From Sapria himalayana (lineage: Eukaryota > Streptophyta > Magnoliopsida > Malpighiales > Rafflesiaceae): a DNA stretch of 64,000 bases. The stretch spans positions 1-64,000 of the forward strand of contig JAREIK010016252.1 in NCBI GenBank assembly GCA_029783825.1, written 5' to 3'. Below the pieces are notes generated by a model. The model did not search any database and had not been told where the DNA came from. It saw only the letters and a program-made list of their open reading frames with translations. Numbering within the stretch: position 1 is the stretch's first letter; every line of letters begins with the position of its first letter. A program made the position numbers and the translations under genes. Positions 34,804 to 49,870 of this stretch are shown here, piece after piece.

Positions 34804-37484
34804 ATCTATCTATATATATATATATATCTATTTATCTATCTATATATTTATTTATCTATTTATTTGTCTCTCTATCTGTCTATTTATCTATCTATCTATC
34901 TATCTATATATCTAAATATTTATCTATCTGTCTATCTATCTATTTACCTATCTATCTATCTATCAATCAGTGTGTCTATGTATTTATTTATCTATCTATA
35001 TTAATATCTATTTATCTATCTTCTATCTTTCTATCTATGTATCTATCTATATGTCTATATATCTATCTAACTATCTATCTATCAATCTTTCTATCTATCG
35101 GTTTATCTATCTTTCTATCTATCTTTCAATTTGTCTATATATCTATCTTCTATTTTTTCTATCTATTTAGTTATATATCTATCTATTTATTCTATCTATC
35201 TATCTATCTATATTTGTCTATCTCACTGTCTATCTTTCTGTCTATTTTCTGTCTATCACATATCTATATTCCTAACTATCTTTCTATATATCTATTTTCA
35301 ATCTATCTATCTCTTTATCTATCTATCTATCTATCTATATTTATATCGCTCTGTCTATTTATCTATCTACCAATATGTCTATCAATTTGTTTATCAATCT
35401 ATATATTATAAATCTATCCATCTGTCTATCTATCTATGTATTGTCTATTTATCTATCTATCAGGAAATCTATCAATATGTCTATCTTTTGTCTATATATC
35501 AATCTATCTTTCTATCTATCTATTTGTCTACTTATCTATCTAACTATAATCAATTACTCTACATGTCTACCTATATGTCTATATGTCCGTATTTGTATCT
35601 ATCTATATACCAATCTCTCTATTTATCTATCTATCTATATCTCTATTTATTTGTCTATCTATCTATTTTTCTATCTGTGTAATTATTTTTCTATCTATCT
35701 ATCTATTTGTTTATCTATCTATATATCTAACTTTCTATAAATCAATCTTTCTATCACTCTATTTATCTATCTTTGTTTCTTTTTTTCAATTTTTATTTTT
35801 TTCAATCAATTTATCTATGTGTCTGTCTATCTTAGTCTTTCTATCTATCTGGCTGTTTTTCTATCTATTTATCTATCATCTATCTATCTATCTATGTGTT
35901 TATCTAACTATATATATATATATATATATATATTTCTATCAATATGTATATCTATATTTATATCTATCTGTCTATCTAAATATCAATTTATATGTCTATC
36001 TATCTATCTCTCTAACTGTTGATATATCACTCTAGTTTTGGGTATATTATCTATCTATCTATCACTCTATTTATCTATCAATTATCTGTCTATATATTTC
36101 TATATCTATCTATCTATATTTATGTATATCTATATGTCTATCTATTTGTAAATCTATTTATCTATATATCTATCATTATATTTATGTGTATATTATCTAT
36201 ATGTCTATCTCTCTATATATCTATCTATTATCTTTCTATCTATCTGTCTATTTTTTAGTCTATCTATCTATCTTTCTGTATATCTATTTATCTATCTATC
36301 TATTTATCTATCTCTCTATCTTTCTATCTATCTTCCTATATAGCTGACTATCTATCTATATATCAATATAACTATCTGTCAATCTATTGTCTATTTATCT
36401 ATCTTTTTATATTTCTATCAATCAATCTATGAATATTTCCATTATCTTTCTACATATTTGTCGATCTATCTTTCTATGTATATATATATCTATCTATCTA
36501 TCTATTTATCAATCTGTTTGTTTATCAATCTATCTAACTATATTTATATATTTATATCTATCTATCTTTTTATCTCTCTATATTTCTATTTATCATTCTA
36601 TTTGTCTATCTATCTTTTTATCTATCAATATATCTGTTTGTCTTTCTATATATATATATATATATATATCTATCTATCCATCCATCTATCTATCTATTTG
36701 TGTATCTACTTGTATATCTACTTGTATATCTAACTAACTAACTATCTATATTTATATCAATCTGTCTATCTATCTATAATCTAACCATCAATCTATCTAT
36801 CAATCTAAATATCAATTTGCCTATAACACAATAAAATCCATCCATCTATCTATCTATCTATATGACATCTATTTTATCTATCAATCCTTTTATCAATATG
36901 TCTATATATCTATCTTTCTTTCTCTCTATTTTTCTATCAATCTATCTCTCTTTCTATATATTAATGTGCCTATCTATATGTTCATTTATCAGTCTTTATG
37001 TCTATCTATCTGTTTATATTTTTGTCTATCTATCCATGTATCTATTATTTTACATATCTATCTATTTATGAATCTATCTGTTTGTTTATTTATCTATCTA
37101 TCTATCTATCTATCCATCTATCTATCTATCCATCTATCTATATATCTTTATTTTTATCTATCTATCTATCTATCTATATGTCTATCTATTTATCTATCAA
37201 TATATCTATTTGTTTATTTATCTATCTATAAATTAATATACCTATCTGGCTAGCTATCTATATATTTATCCATCAATATATATATTTTTATATCTATCAA
37301 TCTATATTTCTATCTATCTAACTATCTATCTATTTGGCTATCTATCTATTTATCTATGTGTCTTTTAAAATTTTTTTCTATTTGTCTATCTATTTATCTA
37401 TCTATCTATTTATCTATCAATGTGTATATGTATCTATCTATTTATTCATCTATCTAACTATCTAATAATCTATCGATCTTTGTA

Positions 37485-37529
<45 letters not shown>

Positions 37530-38094
37530 ATCTCTATATATATCTATCTATCTATATGTATGTCTATTAATATATCTATCAATATGTACTATCAATATGT
37601 TTATCAATCTCTCCATCAATCTATCTATTAATCTGTTTATCAATCTATTTATCAATCTATTTATCAATCTATTTATCAATCTGTCTATCAATATCTCTAT
37701 CAATGTGTCTATCAATATTTCTATCAATCTACCTATCTATATGTCTATCTATCAAACAATATTCCTATCTATCTATCAATATGTCTATTTTTTGTCTATC
37801 TATTTATCTTTCTTTCTATCATTTTATCTGTTTATTTATCTATTTGTTTTTATGTCGATCAATCTTTCTATCTATCTATTTGTATATCTATCTTTCTATC
37901 TATATATCTATCTATCTATATTTCTATATATTGGTGTTTTTTTCTTTCTATCTATATGTATATCTATCTATCTATATAGCTATCTATCTATCTATATATC
38001 TCTATATATATCTATATATCTATATGGCTATCTATTTATTTATTTATTTATCTATTTGTCTATCTATCTATTTATCTTTTTGTCTATCTATCTC

Positions 38095-38125
<31 letters not shown>

Positions 38126-38178
38126 CTATCTATTTGTGTGTCTTTCTATCAATCTATCTTTTTATTTATCTATATGTC

Positions 38179-38209
<31 letters not shown>

Positions 38210-38449
38210 CTATTTATCTATATATCTATTTATATATCTAACTATATGTCATTTGTATATCTATTTATTTATCTATCTATATGTCTATCTATTTATCTAT
38301 CTATCTATTTATCTATCTATCTATATGTCTATCTATTTATCATTTGTCTATCTATCTATCTATCTATCTATTTGTCTCTCTATTTTTCTTTTTATCTATC
38401 TATCTATCTTTTTGTCTATCTACAATCTATCTGTTTATCTTTCTATTTT

Positions 38450-38486
<37 letters not shown>

Positions 38487-38515
38487 ATTTCTATCTATCT
38501 TTCAGTACATCTACT
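32533..38515 (+). repeat. TCTA microsatellite array (6 kb)
   Basis: TCTA units with TCTG, TTTA and TCAA variants, broken by AT dinucleotide runs (34771-34800, 35911-35932, 36650-36670, 37489-37526). Very long Ser-Ile-Tyr-Leu frames (for example 33523-34434 and 37703-38608) come from the repeat. It is the continuation of the array into which A1 inserted. It ends abruptly in the leader of A2. Confidence 0.95.
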
Positions 38516-38850
38516 ATTCTTCTGAATCCAACTAAGAGTTTCTTTATTCTTCTCCTTCAAATTGCTTATAAATATCTCTGTCTTTCTGAATTATATATAG
38601 ACAATTAAAATTTCATTTTTTCCATATATTCGGGTATTAGTTTTTTTTTCTCCTCCGAATTTCTTCATTTTTACTTCAATTTCATTAAAACTATCATGAT
38701 TTTGACTCGACACAATTAATTAAATAATTTTTTTTTAGTTTAATCTTTGTTCTTCTACTGTTTAAAATTTTAGTGTTTTATTGATTTTGATTTCAATTAC
38801 CAAATATTTGCATCTGAATAATCTTAATGTTAATTGTTTATATTTATATA

Positions 38851-39264
38851 ATCATATGGCATTGTGTATAAATGTCTATATTTTAATATATATAATGAAT
38901 AATATTAAATAAAACTTCTATATAATGTTAATCTTAAATGTCTATAACAATATATATAAACTTTTATATATTTATATAATCGTATGACATTATGTATAAA
39001 TGTCTATACTCTAATATATATAAATGTATTACATTATAAATACACATTGATATGTTTATATAAACATATAATGTTATATATAAATATGTATACATATGTA
39101 TTAATGTTTATGACACTATACAAAATTTACATTAACCTATCAATTTATATATTTTTTTTAAATAACAATTATATAATATTTAATGATTATACAATTTTGT
39201 AAATATTTATAAGACATATTTTTTAAATAAATATAGAATATTTATAATATTTATTAAAATGTGA

Positions 39265-39304
<40 letters not shown>

Positions 39305-40368
39305 TATATATTATTTATAAAACTATTACATATAAATATAATATTATTTAAGTAACATTTATTAAAATATTTTATTCACAAATATTAAATATATATACGT
39401 GTTTAATTATATAATCATATGCCATTTTATATAAAAGTATTATAACTATATTTATAATAAAGTAAACTATTTCTATAACTATATTTATAACTTTGTATAA
39501 CTAATTTGTAACTATATAATAATGTATAACTATATGTATAATTCTATATAACTATATTTCTAAAAATACTATATGTATACTAACATATAACTATATATAA
39601 GTATATTTTACTTAATGCACAACTATATAAATGTTATATATAATTATATCTATAACTACATACAAATTTATAACTATATGTAAATAACTATATATAAATA
39701 TTTGTATAACTATGTAGCACTATATACATAAATATAACTATATTTGTAACTATATATACATATATGTATTCATATAAATTAAATCAAAATATTTTTTATA
39801 ACGTTGTTTATATTTATGTATAATTACTTATAACTACACGTATGAATATATCTATATATAACTTTTTATAACTATACATATTATATGTAAAATAATATAT
39901 AACTATAAATAATTGTATCTTACTATGAGTATAACTTTAAAAGTTTTATGCATAATTATATTTAAATATTAAATGTACAGCTTATGTTTAATAAATACTT
40001 GTATATAGTAGTTTATAAAAAAGTATTTTACTATATCAATACCTATACATTATTATATGTATAAATATATAAAAATAAATGAACAAATATATAAACCTAC
40101 ATGTATTAATATACGTCAGCTATATGTATAACTATATGTATAACCATATGTAACAATATTTATAATTACATTTATAACAACATTGAACATTATGTTTAAC
40201 TATATGAGTATAACTATATATAAATATTTGTATATCTAAATAAATGTTTATATAAGTATATATAACTATATTTGTAACTATATATACATATATATTCATA
40301 TAATTAAATCAAAATATTTGTTTTTAATGTTGTATATATTTATGTATAACTACTTATAACTACTTGTA

Positions 40369-40425
<57 letters not shown>

Positions 40426-40855
40426 CTATATGTTTAATTATATATAACTATTTATACCTATATATATTATATGTAAAATTATATATAACTATAAATAATT
40501 GTATCTTACAATGTGTATAACTTTAAAAGTTATGCAAAATTATATTTATGTATTAAATTTATATTTTATATTTAATATATACTTGTATATAGTAGTATAT
40601 AAAAAAGTATTTTACTATATCTATACCTATACATTAATATATGTATAAATATATACAATTAAATGAACAAATATATAAACCAACATGTATAAATATACAT
40701 TTAACTATATGTGTAACTATATGTATAACCACATGTAACTATATTTATAATTACATGTATAACAATATACAACATTATTTAAACTATATGTGTATACCTA
40801 TATATAAATATTTGTATATCTAAATAAATGTCTATAAAATTATATATAACTATAA
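38851..40855 (+). repeat. A2 AT-rich satellite, about 570-bp period
   Basis: Same degenerate unit as in A1 and B2. The anchor AAACCTACATGTATTAATAT near 40095 and its relative near 40673 are about 578 bp apart. AT runs occur at 39270-39302 and 40372-40424, the latter at the same satellite position as the AT and AC runs in B2. Confidence 0.72.
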
Positions 40856-40904
40856 TAAGAGATAATTGCGTTTGTTAAATAAAATGAGTTTTTTAACTAG
40901 TTAT

Positions 40905-42622
40905 GAAAGATGATCATGAATGGATGTACAATTGTTGAATAGTAAATGAAATGTTCTCTAATGAATGGGGAGATAAAGTTAATGAATTTGTTGAGTTTGC
41001 TCTGAGACATCCTAAGTGTGTGAATAGTGGTACATATATAAGGTGTCATTGCACTTTAGTTAAATATTAGAATAAAAAGTTTTTGAATGTTGAAACTGTG
41101 AAGATACATTTGTATAGAAATGGTTTTGTGGCAGATTACTATGTTTGGATATACAATGGTAAGAAGCAAGTCTAATAGAGATTTTCTAGTTTAGTATGGG
41201 TGTTAGTAAGTGAAACTAATCAGATGGTCTCAGATAATATTAATCACACTACATACCATAAAATGGGGTTTTGATGCAGTGGTTGCTGAATTCAACCCGA
41301 ATGAGGATACAAATCCCGAGGAAAAAAATTTCTATGATATGTTTAAAGCTAGAGACAAACATGTATATGAGAGAAATTCTAAGCATACTCAACATTTTCT
41401 AGCCGTGAGGATGTTAGAAAAAAAGTGCAGACACAAGTATTCATAGACATGTTTTGATGATATGTCTAAATTCATTTATGAATTGTTTCCAAAGTATAAT
41501 TTGATGCCATTGGATTTCTGTAGCATGAAGAAGTTAGTTAGAGGCTTGAAATTACCCGTACATGTGATTCATTAATGTATGAACAATTTTATGATATACT
41601 GGGGTAATGATAGTGACCTTAATAGTTGTAAAATATGTGGGCATGCTCAGTACAAGCAAAAGGCAAAATTTTATTACAACAATTGAAAGCGGAGTTGAAA
41701 AGTCTTTGAGGTGTTAGGGTTTAAACTTATGATATTTCCAAATGGAAAAATTTTTAGATGTGCACTGCCCTCATGTGGACCTTAAATGACTTTCCAGGAT
41801 ATTCTATGATGTCTGGATGGAGTACAACTAGTATGTTGGCATGCCTGCATTGTCTGGAAGATTTTGATGCTTTTAGATTAATTAAGAGCAAAAAATAGTC
41901 GTGGTTCAAAAACCAACGAATTTTATTGTCCATTAATCATCCGTATCGACATAATACCAAAGAATTCATTAAGAATAGAAAGGTTACTAAACAATTTCTG
42001 GGGGTTAGATCTGGGGATGATATTCTGCCAGAATTGAATAACTAAGACTTGAGGAAGGTGATAGATGTTGATGCCAATGTTGTGAATGCAGCTATATTTA
42101 AGACTTGTATGTGGAATAAAAGAAGAATTTTCTGGGATTTGCCTTACTGGCATGAACACTTGCTCAGGCACAATCTTGATGTTATGCATATCAAGCAAAA
42201 AGTGTTTGACAATATTTTCAATACAGTGTTTAATATTCCAGGGAAAACTAACGACTCTTTCAAGTCAAGAGATGAGTTGCATAAATATTATTGTCGTCCT
42301 CAATTTACAAAAAAATCTTGTAACCGTAAAATACCTTGATGTGCCATTTGTTTTAAATAAATCACAGAAGAAGGTTGTGTTGGAGTGGGTAAAAAACTTA
42401 CATTTCCAGTTGGTTATGCTTCAAATCTAGGGAGATGTGTGGATGCGAAAAAACTTAAGATATTTGGAATGAAGAGTCATGATTGTCATGTATTAATGCA
42501 AATATTGTTACCAATTGCTCTTCGAGAATTCCTGCCTAATAGAATATGAGAGATGATAACTGAGATTTCTTTATTCTTCAAGCTACTAACTTCTTCTTCA
42601 TTGATTGATTGATGAGAAGTTG
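40905..42622 (+). pseudogene. A2 TNP2 transposase, 5' half
   Basis: Aligns with A1 TNP2. It has HEWMY, then MFSNEWGDKVNEFVEFALRH, NVETVKIHLYRNGFVADYYV, then a block lost in A1 (41260-41400): DAVVAEFNPNEDTNPEEKNF and MFKARDKHVYERNSKHTQHF. Next come CMKK-like MKKLVRG and SDLNSCKICGHAQYK. About 400 bp corresponding to A1 26860-27280 is deleted near 41664. WDLPYWHEHLLRHNLDVMHI at about 42140-42195 and FGMKSHDCHVLMQ (DUF4218) at about 42460-42500 follow. Stops and frameshifts throughout. It ends at the B1 insertion. Confidence 0.87.
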
Positions 42623-42625
42623 AGG

Positions 42626-43135
42626 CACTACAAGAAAATGTTTATTTAGCTAGGGAATTTTAGCTTTGGATCAATCTCTAGCTAAATTACAAGGGATTAA
42701 CTAGGGAATAGCAATGAATCTTTGATTTTTCATTGAAATAAAAATTTGCAACGGATTAGCGATAGAATATTTTCGTAAATTCAGCTCAAGAAAAGCAAGA
42801 AATTTAGTAATGGATTTACGACGGATTAGCAACAGAATATTTCTTATATTCCGCTAAAGAAAAGCGGGGAATTTAGCAACGGCTAGTGACGGATAAGAGA
42901 CGGAATATTTTCGTAAATTCTGCTCAAGAAAAAAAGGAATTTAGCAATGGAGTAGCAGTGGATTAGTGATGGAATATTTTTGTAAATTCTGCTCAAGAAG
43001 AGTGGTGAATTTAGCAATGAATTTAGTGATGAAATTTCCCTAGCTAATAATATCCTGAATATAGCGACAGAATTTCCCTTGCTAATAAAACCTAGAATTT
43101 AGCGACAGAATTTTTCTAGCTAATTACATACGGAA
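42626..43135 (+). mobile_element. CACTA B1: left end only
   Basis: Begins CACTACAAGAAAATG and continues with subterminal GGGAATTTAGC, GACGGATTAGCAACAG and CCCTAGCTAA words. It closely resembles the left end of B2 at 49224 (for example CATTGAAATAAA in both). It interrupts A2 DUF4218 and runs into the TAGA array. No right end is seen in the window. Since A2 does not resume either, B1 may extend beyond the window with the array and B2 nested inside it. Confidence 0.75.
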
Positions 43136-43338
43136 CATAGATAAACACATAGATACATAGAAAGATATAAAGATTGATAAACATATAGATATATAGATAG
43201 TTAGACAAACAAATAGATCAAGATATAAAAAGACAGATAGAAAGAATTATAGAAATACAAATAGACATATAGATAGCCACATAAATATACTGATAGATAG
43301 ATGGATAGTTAGAAATATAGATAAATGGATAGAAAAAA

Positions 43339-43393
<55 letters not shown>

Positions 43394-45129
43394 TACAGAT
43401 ATAAAGATGGATTTATAAAGTGATAGATAGTAGGATAGAGAGACGATTAGATAGATGAATAAACAGATGATTAGATTGAAAGATTAATTAATGAATAAAT
43501 ATTGAGATAGATATATACATACATACATAGATAGATATATAGACAGATTAATAGATAGATCAATAAAAATATAGATAGACAGATAGATAGACAGATGGAT
43601 ATACAAACTGATAAATAAATAGATAGATATATAAATAGACAGATAGATAGATAGATAGACAGATAGACAGACAGACAAATAGACAGATAGATAGATATAC
43701 AGAGAGATACAAAGGAAAATAGATAAACATATAGGTAAATAGATAGATAGGTAGACAGATAAATGCTAGATAAGAGATAAATAAATAAACAAATAGATAG
43801 ACAGATAGATAGACATATAGACATACATGTAGATAGATAAATATGGACAGATAGATAGATGGATAGATATAGATTGATAGATGGATAGATAGACTGATCG
43901 ATTGATGAATAGATAATGGATATATAGAAGGATATATACGCGGATAGATTAATGGATAGATAGATGGATAAATAGAAGTAAAGTGTAACGGATAGATTGA
44001 TAGATATATAGTCGCATAGATAGATGGATAGATAGATGAATAGATATATAGATAGATCAACGAATAGATAAAAGGATATAAAGATGGATGGATAAAAGGA
44101 TAGATAGATGGATAGATAGATGGATAAATAATGGGTAGAGAGACAAAGAGATAAATAGACAGATACATGATATTTTGATAGAAAGATAGATCAACAGATC
44201 GATATATAGATAGATAAATACATAGATACATATATAGATAGATAGATAGACAGATATAGACAAATTCATAGAGATATTTATAAACAAATAGATATACTAA
44301 TAGATAAGAAGATAGATATATAGTTAGATAGACGAATAGTTAGATATATTGACAGATTGACTAATAGATATATAGTTAGGTTGATTGATTAATTGATAGG
44401 CAGATAGATATATAGATAGATAGACAGATAGAAAGTTAGACAGAAAGACTGACAGATAGATAAAAGTAGATATATAGATATATCCACAGATAGATAGATT
44501 GATAGATAGATATAAAGATAGAAAATAGATATATAGATTAGATAGACAAATATATGGATAAAATATTAACAGATAGAATGACAAATAGCTAGACAGATAG
44601 ATAGACAAATAGATAGACAAGCAGATTGAAAAGATAGATTGATAGATTGATAGACAGAGAGATAAATAGATAGATAGACATATAGATAGGCAGATATATA
44701 GATAGATAGATAGACATATAGTTAGATAACCCTTTTAGATAGATAGATAGATGGATTGACATATTGACATACATATAGACATATAGATAGATTTATAGAT
44801 TGATAGGCAGATAGACAAATAGATAATTAGATAGAGAGCAACATAGATAGACACTTGGATAGATAGATAGACAGATAGACAGATAGACAGATAGACAGAT
44901 AGACAGATAGATAGATAGATACACAGATAGATCGATAGATAGATAGATAGACCAATAGATAGATAGACATATAGATACATAAATAGGCATACATATACAG
45001 ACATATATAGATAGATAGACAGATAGATAGACAGACAGATAGACAGATAGATAGATATACAGACAGATAGATAGATATATACACAGACGGATAGACCGAT
45101 AAATAGATAGATAGACCAATAGATAGACA

Positions 45130-45215
<86 letters not shown>

Positions 45216-48200
45216 TAAATAGATATATACATATATAGACAAATAGTTAGATATATAGATTCACTCATAGACAAATAGATAGAAAGACATATATATAGAT
45301 AGATAGATGAATTGATAGATAAATAGTTAGATAGATAGAAAGATAGATATACATATAGTTTGATAGATAATTATACAAAAGATTGATAGATAAATAGATA
45401 TATGGACAGATAGATATAGAGATAGATAGATAGCTAGATATATAGATTAATAGATATATTGTTAGACAAAAAGATAGGTAGATTATAGACAGACATATGG
45501 TCAGATAGATAGACTGGTAGATAGACAAATAGATATACATATTTATAGATAGATTGATATACAGATAGATAGCCAGATAGATCAAAAGAAAGACAAAAGA
45601 TATACAGTTGGATAGACAGATAAATAGACAGATAGATAGATAGAATATTCTAAATATATATATATATATAGAGATATATATAGACAATTCGATATATATA
45701 TTGATAGACATATAGATTGACTAATAGAGAGATATATAGATAGATAGATAGATATATAGAGAGATTAATTGATAGACAGATAAATAGATAGGCAGATAGT
45801 TAGATAAATAATAGACATAGAAAAATATATAGTTTGATAAATAGATAGACACATAGATAGACAGATAGATAGATAGATAGATAGATAGACAAATAGACAG
45901 ATAAACATATATATAGATAGAGAGATAGATAGACAAATAGACAGACAAATAGGCCAACATATAGATAGAAAAATAGATAGACATATTGACATACAGACAT
46001 ATAGATAAACAGACAGAAAGATAGAAAGATAGATAAATATATAGATTGATAGATTGATAGATAGACAGACAGATAAATAGATCCAGAGATAGATAGAAAA
46101 ATAGACAGATAGAAAGATAGATAAATAGGTAGATAGATAGATAGACACATAGATAGATAGATATTAAGAAAGATAGATAGACAGATAGATAGATAATTTG
46201 ATAGACATATAGATAAATAGATAGACATAAAGATAAATAGACATATAGATAGACATATAGATAGGTAGAAAGTCAAAAAAAATAGATAGAAAGAAAGATA
46301 GTCATTTTAAATGATAGATCGATATACATATAATTAAACATATAGATAAATAGATATATAGATAGATAGATACAAAGATAGTGAAATATATAGATAGACA
46401 TACAAATAGATAGATAGATTGATAGATAAATAGATAGAAAGATGCATAGATAGAAAGTTTGTTAGACAGACAGATTGAATGAATGATTGATTGATTGAAA
46501 AATAAATAATCATATAGATATACAGATAGATAGGAAAATAGATAGATAGATAGATTAATATATAGATAGATAAACAGACAAATAGAGTGATAGATAAACA
46601 GATTGATAGTCAGCCAGATAAATATACAAATAGACAAATAGATAGATAGATAGATATATATATATATATATAGAAAGATAAATAGACATATAGAAATATA
46701 GAGGCATACATAGATAGATATATAGATAGACATACAGATAGACAAATAGATAGACAAATAGATTGCAAGATAGATTGGCATATAGATAGACAGATAGATT
46801 GACAGATAGATAGAAAGATAGATTGGAAATAGATAGACTGGTAGATAGATAAATAGATATACATATAGATATATAGATAGATTGATTGACAGATTGACAT
46901 ATATTTAGATAGACATATAGAAAGATAAACATATAGATAAATAGATAGACAGACAAATAGACATACATATAGACAGATACATAGATAGACAGATAGATAC
47001 ATATACGAATAGAAAGACATACAGATTTAAAGACAAATATACATATAAATAAATAGATAGACAGATAGACAAATAGATAGATAGAAAGAAAAAAGACAAA
47101 TAAATAGTCAAATAGACAGACAAATAATAATAAAGATATGAAGACAAATAAAATGACAGATAGATAGATGGTTATATAAACAGATATATATACAGAAAAA
47201 TTTATTAATAAATAGACTGATAGATAGACTGATCAAAAGCTCAATAGATAAACAAATAGATCATGTATAAATAGATAGACCAATTTATGGACAGATATAT
47301 GGATGGATAGATAGATAAATTAATAGATAGATAGACAATTAGATAGCTAGATATATAGACAAATAGATATATAGATATATAGACAAATCAATAGTCAAAT
47401 AGATAGTCAAAAAGATAAATATATAGATAAACATATTGATAGACAGATAGATTGATAGACAAATAGATAGATAGGCAAATAGATAGATAGATAGATAGAT
47501 AGATTGAAAGATAGATAGATAGATGGATTGATAGATAGATAGATCAATAGACATATAGTTAGGCAGATAGCTTGACTAAAAAATAGATAGTTAGTTAGAT
47601 AGGTAGATAGACAAATTGATAAACAAATCATTAGACAGATAGTTAAATAGAAAGATAAATAGATAAATAGATCGATAAAATGATATATAGATAGATACAA
47701 AGATAGATAGTTTGATAAAAAGATATATAGATAGATACAAAGACAAAAAGATAGATAGTTAAATAAATAGATAGGTAGACGAATAGATAGATAGATATAT
47801 AGACATATAGATAAAAAGATAGATATATAGATAAATAGATAGATAGATATATAAATAAATTGATAGATATATAGATATATAAATACACATATATAGAGAT
47901 AATTAGATAGACAAATAGATACATAAATTATTAAATTATTAAATAGTTATTTAGATAGGTAGATAGATAAAAAGATATATATACAGCCAGACAGACAGAT
48001 AGATCGATAGATAGATAGTTTGATAGAGCGATAGATAGATATTAGATATTTAAAATAATATATAGACAGATAGATAGATAAACAAATAGATAGTTAGATA
48101 TATAGAAAAATATAAGGACACATTTAGATAATAGATAGATAGATAGATATATAGATAGATAGATATTGAGATAGATAGTCAAATAATGGATAGATAGATA

Positions 48201-48944
48201 GATAGATTGATAGACAAATATATAGACAGATAGTTAGTAAGTTAGAAAGACAAATGGATAGAGAGATAGGAAGACAGATAGATAAAGAGATAAACACACA
48301 GATAGATAGACAGCTTAATAGACATACAGATAGATAGATAGATGATCAGATAAATAGATAGATAAATAAATAGATTGATAGACATACATATAGACATACA
48401 CATGGACAGACAAGTAGATAGACTAATTAATAGACAAATAGACAGATAGACAGATAGATAGAAAGATAGATAGACTTATAAAAATACAGAGAGATACATA
48501 GATAGATAGAATGATAAATAGACAGATAAATAGACAAATTGATAAGCTTAAAGATAGATAGATAGACAATCATGTAGATAGACAGATAGACAGATAGATA
48601 GATATGCAAATAGATAGACAGATTAATTAACATAAAGAAAGATATATAGATAGATAGATAGATAGATTGATTCATAAATAGACAAAAATATTTTTAGGCA
48701 GATAGATAAATAGATAGACATATATATAAATATATAAACATATAGATATACACACATATTGACATACAGATAGATAGATATACTAACATATAGAAATTAG
48801 ATATAAAGATAGATCGATAATCAAATAGATAGACAGATAGATTTACTGATAGAAGGAAAGATAGATAGATAGACAAATAGATAGAGAAACAAATAGATAA
48901 AAAGAAAGACAAAAAAGGACAAATAGATAAATTGATAGATAGAC

Positions 48945-48994
<50 letters not shown>

Positions 48995-49223
48995 ATACAT
49001 TGATGGATAGATAGATAGATAGACTTATCAAAAGATAGATAGATAGATAGTCAGATAGATAGTTGGATAGATAGATAGACTGATACAAGGATAGATAGAT
49101 ATATAGATAGATAAATAAATTGACAGATAGATAGATGGATAGATATATGGATAAATAAAAAGATAGATATATTGATCAATAGACAAATCAATATACAGAT
49201 TGATAGACAGACAGATAGACATA
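43136..49223 (-). repeat. TAGA (minus-sense TCTA) microsatellite array, 6 kb
   Basis: TAGATAGA, CAGA and AAATAGA units on the plus strand, the reverse complement of the arrays at 20 and 33 kb. Dinucleotide runs are included: AT then AC at 43340-43386, AT at 45131-45211 (about 40 units) and 48946-48992. All Ser-Ile-Tyr-Leu frames on the minus strand are repeat translations. Confidence 0.95.
45131..45211. repeat. (AT)40 run inside the TAGA array
   Basis: About 81 bp of uninterrupted AT dinucleotides, the longest in the window. It is able to form a cruciform. Confidence 0.9.
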
Positions 49224-49870
49224 CACTACAAGAAAATATCAATTTAACTTGGAAAATTTTGCTAGGGATCATTCCCTGGCTAAATAGAGAAGGATTAGCT
49301 AGGGAATAACAATGGAATAACAAAGGATTTTTAATTTTACATTGAAATAAATACTAGCGACATATTAATGATGCATTAGTGATGAAAATGTCTGATTGAA
49401 AATTATTTGTCGCTAATATTTTTGTAGATTTCCACAAAAAAAACTGGGAAAATTAGCCACTAATTTAGCCATGGAATTTCCCTAGCTAATTATATCTAGA
49501 TAAATTCCATTCATAATATTTTCATAGATTTCCGTGTAATGAAACCCGGAAGAAAACTGGGAATTTAGCAATGGATTTTTCAATAGCTAATTATATCGAA
49601 ATAAATTTTGACGCTAATATTTTCATAGATTTCCATGAAAAGAAAACTAAAAATTTAGCAACAAATTTTTCCTATCTAATTATATCGAGACAAAATCCAT
49701 TGCAAAATATTTAGCTAAATTTTTTTTTTCTATTTTATCTTTTATTGCAAGTGATTATTTCTTAAATTTTATTTTTCAGAAAATATATCTATTTAGCTAG
49801 AGATCTTCCCTAGCTATTTGCACTGTGGATAATTTCCGTCTCTAATCTTTAATGATTTAAATTTTTGTTA
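49224..49870 (+). other. B2 left subterminal region
   Basis: Repeated GCTAGGGA, CCCTAGCTAATTATATC and GGGAATTTAGCAATGG words on both strands, alternating with ATTTTCATAGATTTCC segments. Related words recur at 61795-62060 near the right end. These are probable transposase-binding sites. Confidence 0.7.

Larger units (their letters stand above)
38516..42625 (+). mobile_element. CACTA A2: truncated second copy of the A family
   Basis: The leader from 38516 matches A1 from about 22830 (for example ATGATTTTGACTCGACAC at 38695). The AT-rich satellite and the first half of TNP2 follow. The left terminal repeat and about 270 bp are missing at the array border. The right part is cut within DUF4218 by the CACTA B1 end at 42626. 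The EPL exons present in A1 are absent: the satellite passes straight to the TNP2 leader near 40860. Confidence 0.85.

Noticed and set aside
38984..40823. Small Tyr/Ile/Asn-rich frames in the AT-rich satellite (also at 53995-54282)
   Set aside because: Composition artefacts of the 570-bp satellite; not kept between units.
45131..45211. Long AT run as a replication origin or promoter
   Set aside because: No other support; dinucleotide runs are frequent in these arrays.
43136..49223. Regularly spaced short repeats resembling a CRISPR array
   Set aside because: Units are 4 bp with no unique spacers. A plant microsatellite.
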